Of a stretch of 64,000 bases of DNA, positions 63,043-64,000 are shown piece by piece (positions within the stretch are counted from its first letter, which is position 1; each line of letters opens with the position of its first letter). The notes under the pieces are model-generated. The model was not told the DNA's origin. It did not search any database and worked only from the letters and a program-made list of their open reading frames with translations. Origin of the DNA: Ceraceosorus guamensis (taxonomy: Eukaryota > Basidiomycota > Exobasidiomycetes > Ceraceosorales > Ceraceosoraceae); the NCBI RefSeq assembly GCF_003144195.1, contig NW_020290008.1, positions 310,001 through 374,000 on the forward strand, in the 5' to 3' direction. The translations under genes were made by a program, and so were the position numbers.

Positions 63043-64000
63043 TCACCAAATCTCGCACCTGTCCTTGGCGGCCCTGGCCATGGGGTCTTTACCTGCTTTG
63101 CAACCCCATGCGTCGGCGAAGCTCTCGATGTTTGCAAGAGCCGCGTTGACGCGGTAGATCGTGGGCGAGTGGGGATCTGTTCTGAGACGGCGGACCAGCT
63201 CTCCTTGCCTGATGTTGCGCGCCCATCCAATGGCATAAGCCAAGTAGAAAAGCTGTTCCCTAGTGTAAGAGAGTCCAGGCAACAGAGGGTTCTTTTCCTG
63301 TGCACCTTGTCGCGACAGGCTGTCTCTCCAGGCCCTCCACGACTGTGCTAGGCCGCCGGCGTCTCCTATGTCTTCTCCAATGGTGAAGCGTGAGCGTAGG
63401 TGAAGTTCTCCACCTTTGCCATCAGGAATAGTTTGATTGCCATACCAGTCGATCAAGCAGTCTCTACGCTTGTTAAAAGCTTGGGCGGTTTCCGGGGTCC
63501 ACCAGTCTTTGAGGGCGCCGCGCTTGTCGAACAGCCGGCCGTCCGGATCGAATGCGTGAGAGAGCTCGTGACCAGCTACGCTGCCGAACGCACCGTACTG
63601 AAGGTAGTCCGGCCAACGCCAGCTGAAGTAAGCAGGTTGCAGAATGCCAGCAGGGAACACAATTTCATTTCCTCCGGGATTGTAATAGGCGTTAACTTCT
63701 GCGGGGAACATATCCCATCGCTGTTCGTCGAGCTTCTTGCCTGCTTGGGCCCAATCTCGGCGCACGCCCCGGACTTGACTTCGCCACACATTTCCCAAAT
63801 ACTCCCCGGGCTTAATATCCAAGTCAGCGTAGAAAGCCTCCATTGCGATGGCATTCGTCGTGTTGGGCGAAGTGGGCCAGCCAACTTTAACTTTGACAGC
63901 ATCTGCCTTTGCCTCCGCCTTGCGTCTCGTCTTGGGATCCAACCAGTCCAACTCTGGAAGTCGTGATTTGAAGGCTTTGATGATGTCATCAATGATCGAT
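63043..64000 (-). CDS. M13 family zinc metallopeptidase (neprilysin/ECE-like), 5' partial
   Basis: About 319 C-terminal residues are visible; the gene continues past the right edge of the window. M13 enzymes are usually membrane-anchored ectoenzymes that cleave short peptides. All C-terminal hallmarks are intact: substrate-binding NAYYNP, zinc-binding HELSH (in GSVAGHELSHAFD, HExxH), third ligand and support in GEDIGDAGG (ExxxD), IGWARNIRQ, and the C-terminal CEIW that fits the conserved CxxW end with its disulfide cysteine. No intron is needed in the visible part. The 3' end faces CTF4 at 226 bp. Confidence 0.93.
   Translation of the reverse strand, partial: SIIDDIIKAFKSRLPELDWLDPKTRRKAEAKADAVKVKVGWPTSPNTTNAIAMEAFYADLDIKPGEYLGNVWRSQVRGVRRDWAQAGKKLDEQRWDMFPAEVNAYYNPGGNEIVFPAGILQPAYFSWRWPDYLQYGAFGSVAGHELSHAFDPDGRLFDKRGALKDWWTPETAQAFNKRRDCLIDWYGNQTIPDGKGGELHLRSRFTIGEDIGDAGGLAQSWRAWRDSLSRQGAQEKNPLLPGLSYTREQLFYLAYAIGWARNIRQGELVRRLRTDPHSPTIYRVNAALANIESFADAWGCKAGKDPMARAAKDRCEIW

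Overview
The window is a chromosome segment of a filamentous or yeast-like basidiomycete, most likely of the smut lineage (Ustilaginomycotina). The reasons are a compact gene layout, short introns (44 to about 120 nt, mostly with GTGAGT donors), orthologues typical of basidiomycetes, and gene-poor intervals strewn with TCACGATTC / GAGTCACGAGT words of the kind I associate with smut genomes. The lineage is an inference from style; no rRNA or marker gene is present. I see no transposon, virus-like element, tRNA, rRNA or CRISPR array.

Twenty protein genes can be supported. In order: TLS1/C9orf78-like splicing factor (+, 5' cut by the window edge); EF-hand NADPH oxidase (-); MATH-BTB protein (+); FACT subunit SPT16 (-); mitochondrial ribosomal protein mL44 (+); a fused TRM11-MOD5 tRNA-modification gene (-); POM33/TMEM33 (+); mitochondrial nuclease NUC1/EndoG (-); WDR70 (+); an unrecognised four-span membrane protein (-); RNA polymerase III largest subunit RPC1 (-); an unrecognised serine-rich protein (+); secreted type-B carboxylesterase (+); RING-finger protein (-); TRK potassium transporter (+); paraoxonase-like arylesterase (-); HID1 (+); ALG3 mannosyltransferase (-); CTF4/MCL1 replisome factor (+); and an M13 metallopeptidase (-, 5' cut by the window edge). 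Exons were placed by eye from splice consensus, protein-family similarity and phase. In every complete gene given here the exon lengths sum to a multiple of three.

Most genes are housekeeping: tRNA synthesis and modification (RPC1, TRM11-MOD5), chromatin and replication (SPT16, CTF4), splicing (TLS1), the nuclear envelope or ER (POM33), N-glycosylation (ALG3) and mitochondria (mL44, NUC1). Accessory functions are ROS production, the two esterases, the TRK transporter and the M13 peptidase. Neighbouring genes alternate strand almost perfectly (17 of 19 adjacent pairs), so the segment is a chain of divergent promoters and short convergent 3' gaps.

The most notable item is the TRM11-MOD5 gene. 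A complete tRNA-guanine-10 methyltransferase module runs without a stop into a complete tRNA dimethylallyltransferase with its C-terminal zinc finger. This predicts one bifunctional protein of about 1167 residues. Other points are a calcium-binding NADPH oxidase in a lineage whose model member lacks these enzymes, a BTB domain split by an insert of about 290 residues, micro-exons of 3 to 18 nt, and the dispersed TCACGA-word family.
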